Assembly: GCA_021776175.1 (NCBI GenBank) | Contig: JAJFGJ010000030.1 | Location: 62,001 to 126,000 of the forward strand | DNA: 64,000 bases | Direction of reading: 5' to 3' | DNA from: Kiloniellaceae bacterium | Lineage (GTDB): Bacteria; Pseudomonadota; Alphaproteobacteria; Kiloniellales; J153 | Shown here: positions 63,749-64,000 of the stretch, piece by piece | Position numbering within the stretch: the stretch's first letter is position 1 | Layout of the letters: every line of letters starts with the position of its first letter | Made by a program: the position numbers and the translations under genes | The notes under the pieces: model-generated | What the model saw: only the letters and a program-made list of their open reading frames with translations | Told to the model about the DNA's origin: nothing | Database searches by the model: none

Positions 63749-64000
63749 ATGGCGGACATCGGATTCATCGGTTTGGGACAGATGGGCGGCGCCATGAGCC
63801 GCAACCTGATCGAGGCGGGGCATAGGCTTCGCGTTTACGACATCGACGCGGGCGCCGTCGCCGCGATCGTCACCGAAGGCGCCGAGGCCGCCTCCAACCC
63901 GGCGGAGGCGGCGCGGGACGCTGAGTTCGTCATCACCATGTTGCAGGTCGGGTCCATCGTCGAGGCCGTGGTCTTCGGCGAGAACGGGATCGCGGAAGTC
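63749..64000 (+). CDS. 3-hydroxyisobutyrate dehydrogenase-family protein, N-terminal part
   Basis: 84 residues are visible before the window ends. The N-terminal NAD motif IGFIGLGQMGGAMSRNLIEAGH and the following VYDIDAGAVAAIV and ITMLQVGSIVEAVVFG are typical of beta-hydroxyacid dehydrogenases (MmsB, GarR, GlxR). GGAGGG lies 5-6 nt before the ATG. It lies 20 bp after dctM, so its substrate may relate to the transported acid. Confidence 0.85.
   Translation, partial: MADIGFIGLGQMGGAMSRNLIEAGHRLRVYDIDAGAVAAIVTEGAEAASNPAEAARDAEFVITMLQVGSIVEAVVFGENGIAEV

Noticed and set aside
1-64000. CRISPR array or prophage
   Set aside because: No regularly spaced identical repeats and no phage structural, integrase or cas genes were seen; the only mobile-element traces are an IS66 fragment and two 76-bp repeats.

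Overview
The window looks like a GC-rich alphaproteobacterial chromosome. Gene content and protein style suggest a Rhodospirillales-like or marine lineage that uses methylated amines, but this is inferred from the genes; no rRNA or other phylogenetic marker is present. No convincing tRNA, rRNA or CRISPR array was seen.

Layout. (1) 1-10.1 kb, envelope and housekeeping: a truncated GNAT-like gene, a membrane fatty-acid/sterol hydroxylase, the LPS exporter permeases lptF-lptG behind a HIT-family gene, a polysaccharide flippase, a CDP-glycerol-transferase-like enzyme, a CBS-domain protein and a secreted beta-helix protein. (2) 10.3-19.6 kb, central metabolism: citrate synthase, facing a five-gene operon for a 2-oxoacid:ferredoxin oxidoreductase (fused gamma/alpha subunit, beta subunit, and a large protein ending in a ferredoxin domain) plus an NfnAB/SudAB-like flavoprotein pair. 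A perfect FNR-type site sits in front of this operon. (3) 19.8-27.2 kb, an unusual six-gene operon: PqqD-like protein, secreted protein, duplicated CarB-like ATP-grasp enzyme, group IV PLP decarboxylase, urea-transporter/sirtuin-like fusion and an alpha/beta hydrolase. This is the best candidate for an undescribed pathway. Divergent from it is a sigma54-type two-component system with a near-consensus -24/-12 promoter. (4) 30.7-52.2 kb, methylated-amine catabolism: a GntR regulator, TMAO demethylase (tdm), a TMAO-type ABC transporter (tmoX, tmoV, tmoW), a 58-residue membrane protein, trimethylamine monooxygenase (tmm), a Liv-type ABC transporter, two unknown proteins, N-methylglutamate synthase (mgsABC) and gamma-glutamylmethylamide synthetase (gmaS). 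Trimethylamine would be oxidised to TMAO and demethylated to dimethylamine plus formaldehyde; methylamine would be captured as gamma-glutamylmethylamide and converted to N-methylglutamate. Dimethylamine monooxygenase and N-methylglutamate dehydrogenase are not in the window. (5) 52.2-60.3 kb, a scarred accessory region: an IS66 remnant, two 76-bp direct repeats, a NarL/NarX-type two-component pair, a P-loop NTPase, an ABC exporter and a hydrolase. It carries a diverged copy of the promoter region at 27.2-27.5 kb, followed by a deleted remnant of that region's histidine kinase. (6) 60.3-64 kb, a TRAP transporter (dctPQM) and the start of a 3-hydroxyisobutyrate-dehydrogenase-like gene.

The sequence-level discoveries are: the shared promoter module linking regions 3 and 5; 10-12-bp-phased CCA box arrays in front of several methylated-amine genes; a degraded second tmm copy; the transporter-sirtuin fusion; and the FNR site that also decides the start of the first flavoprotein gene.
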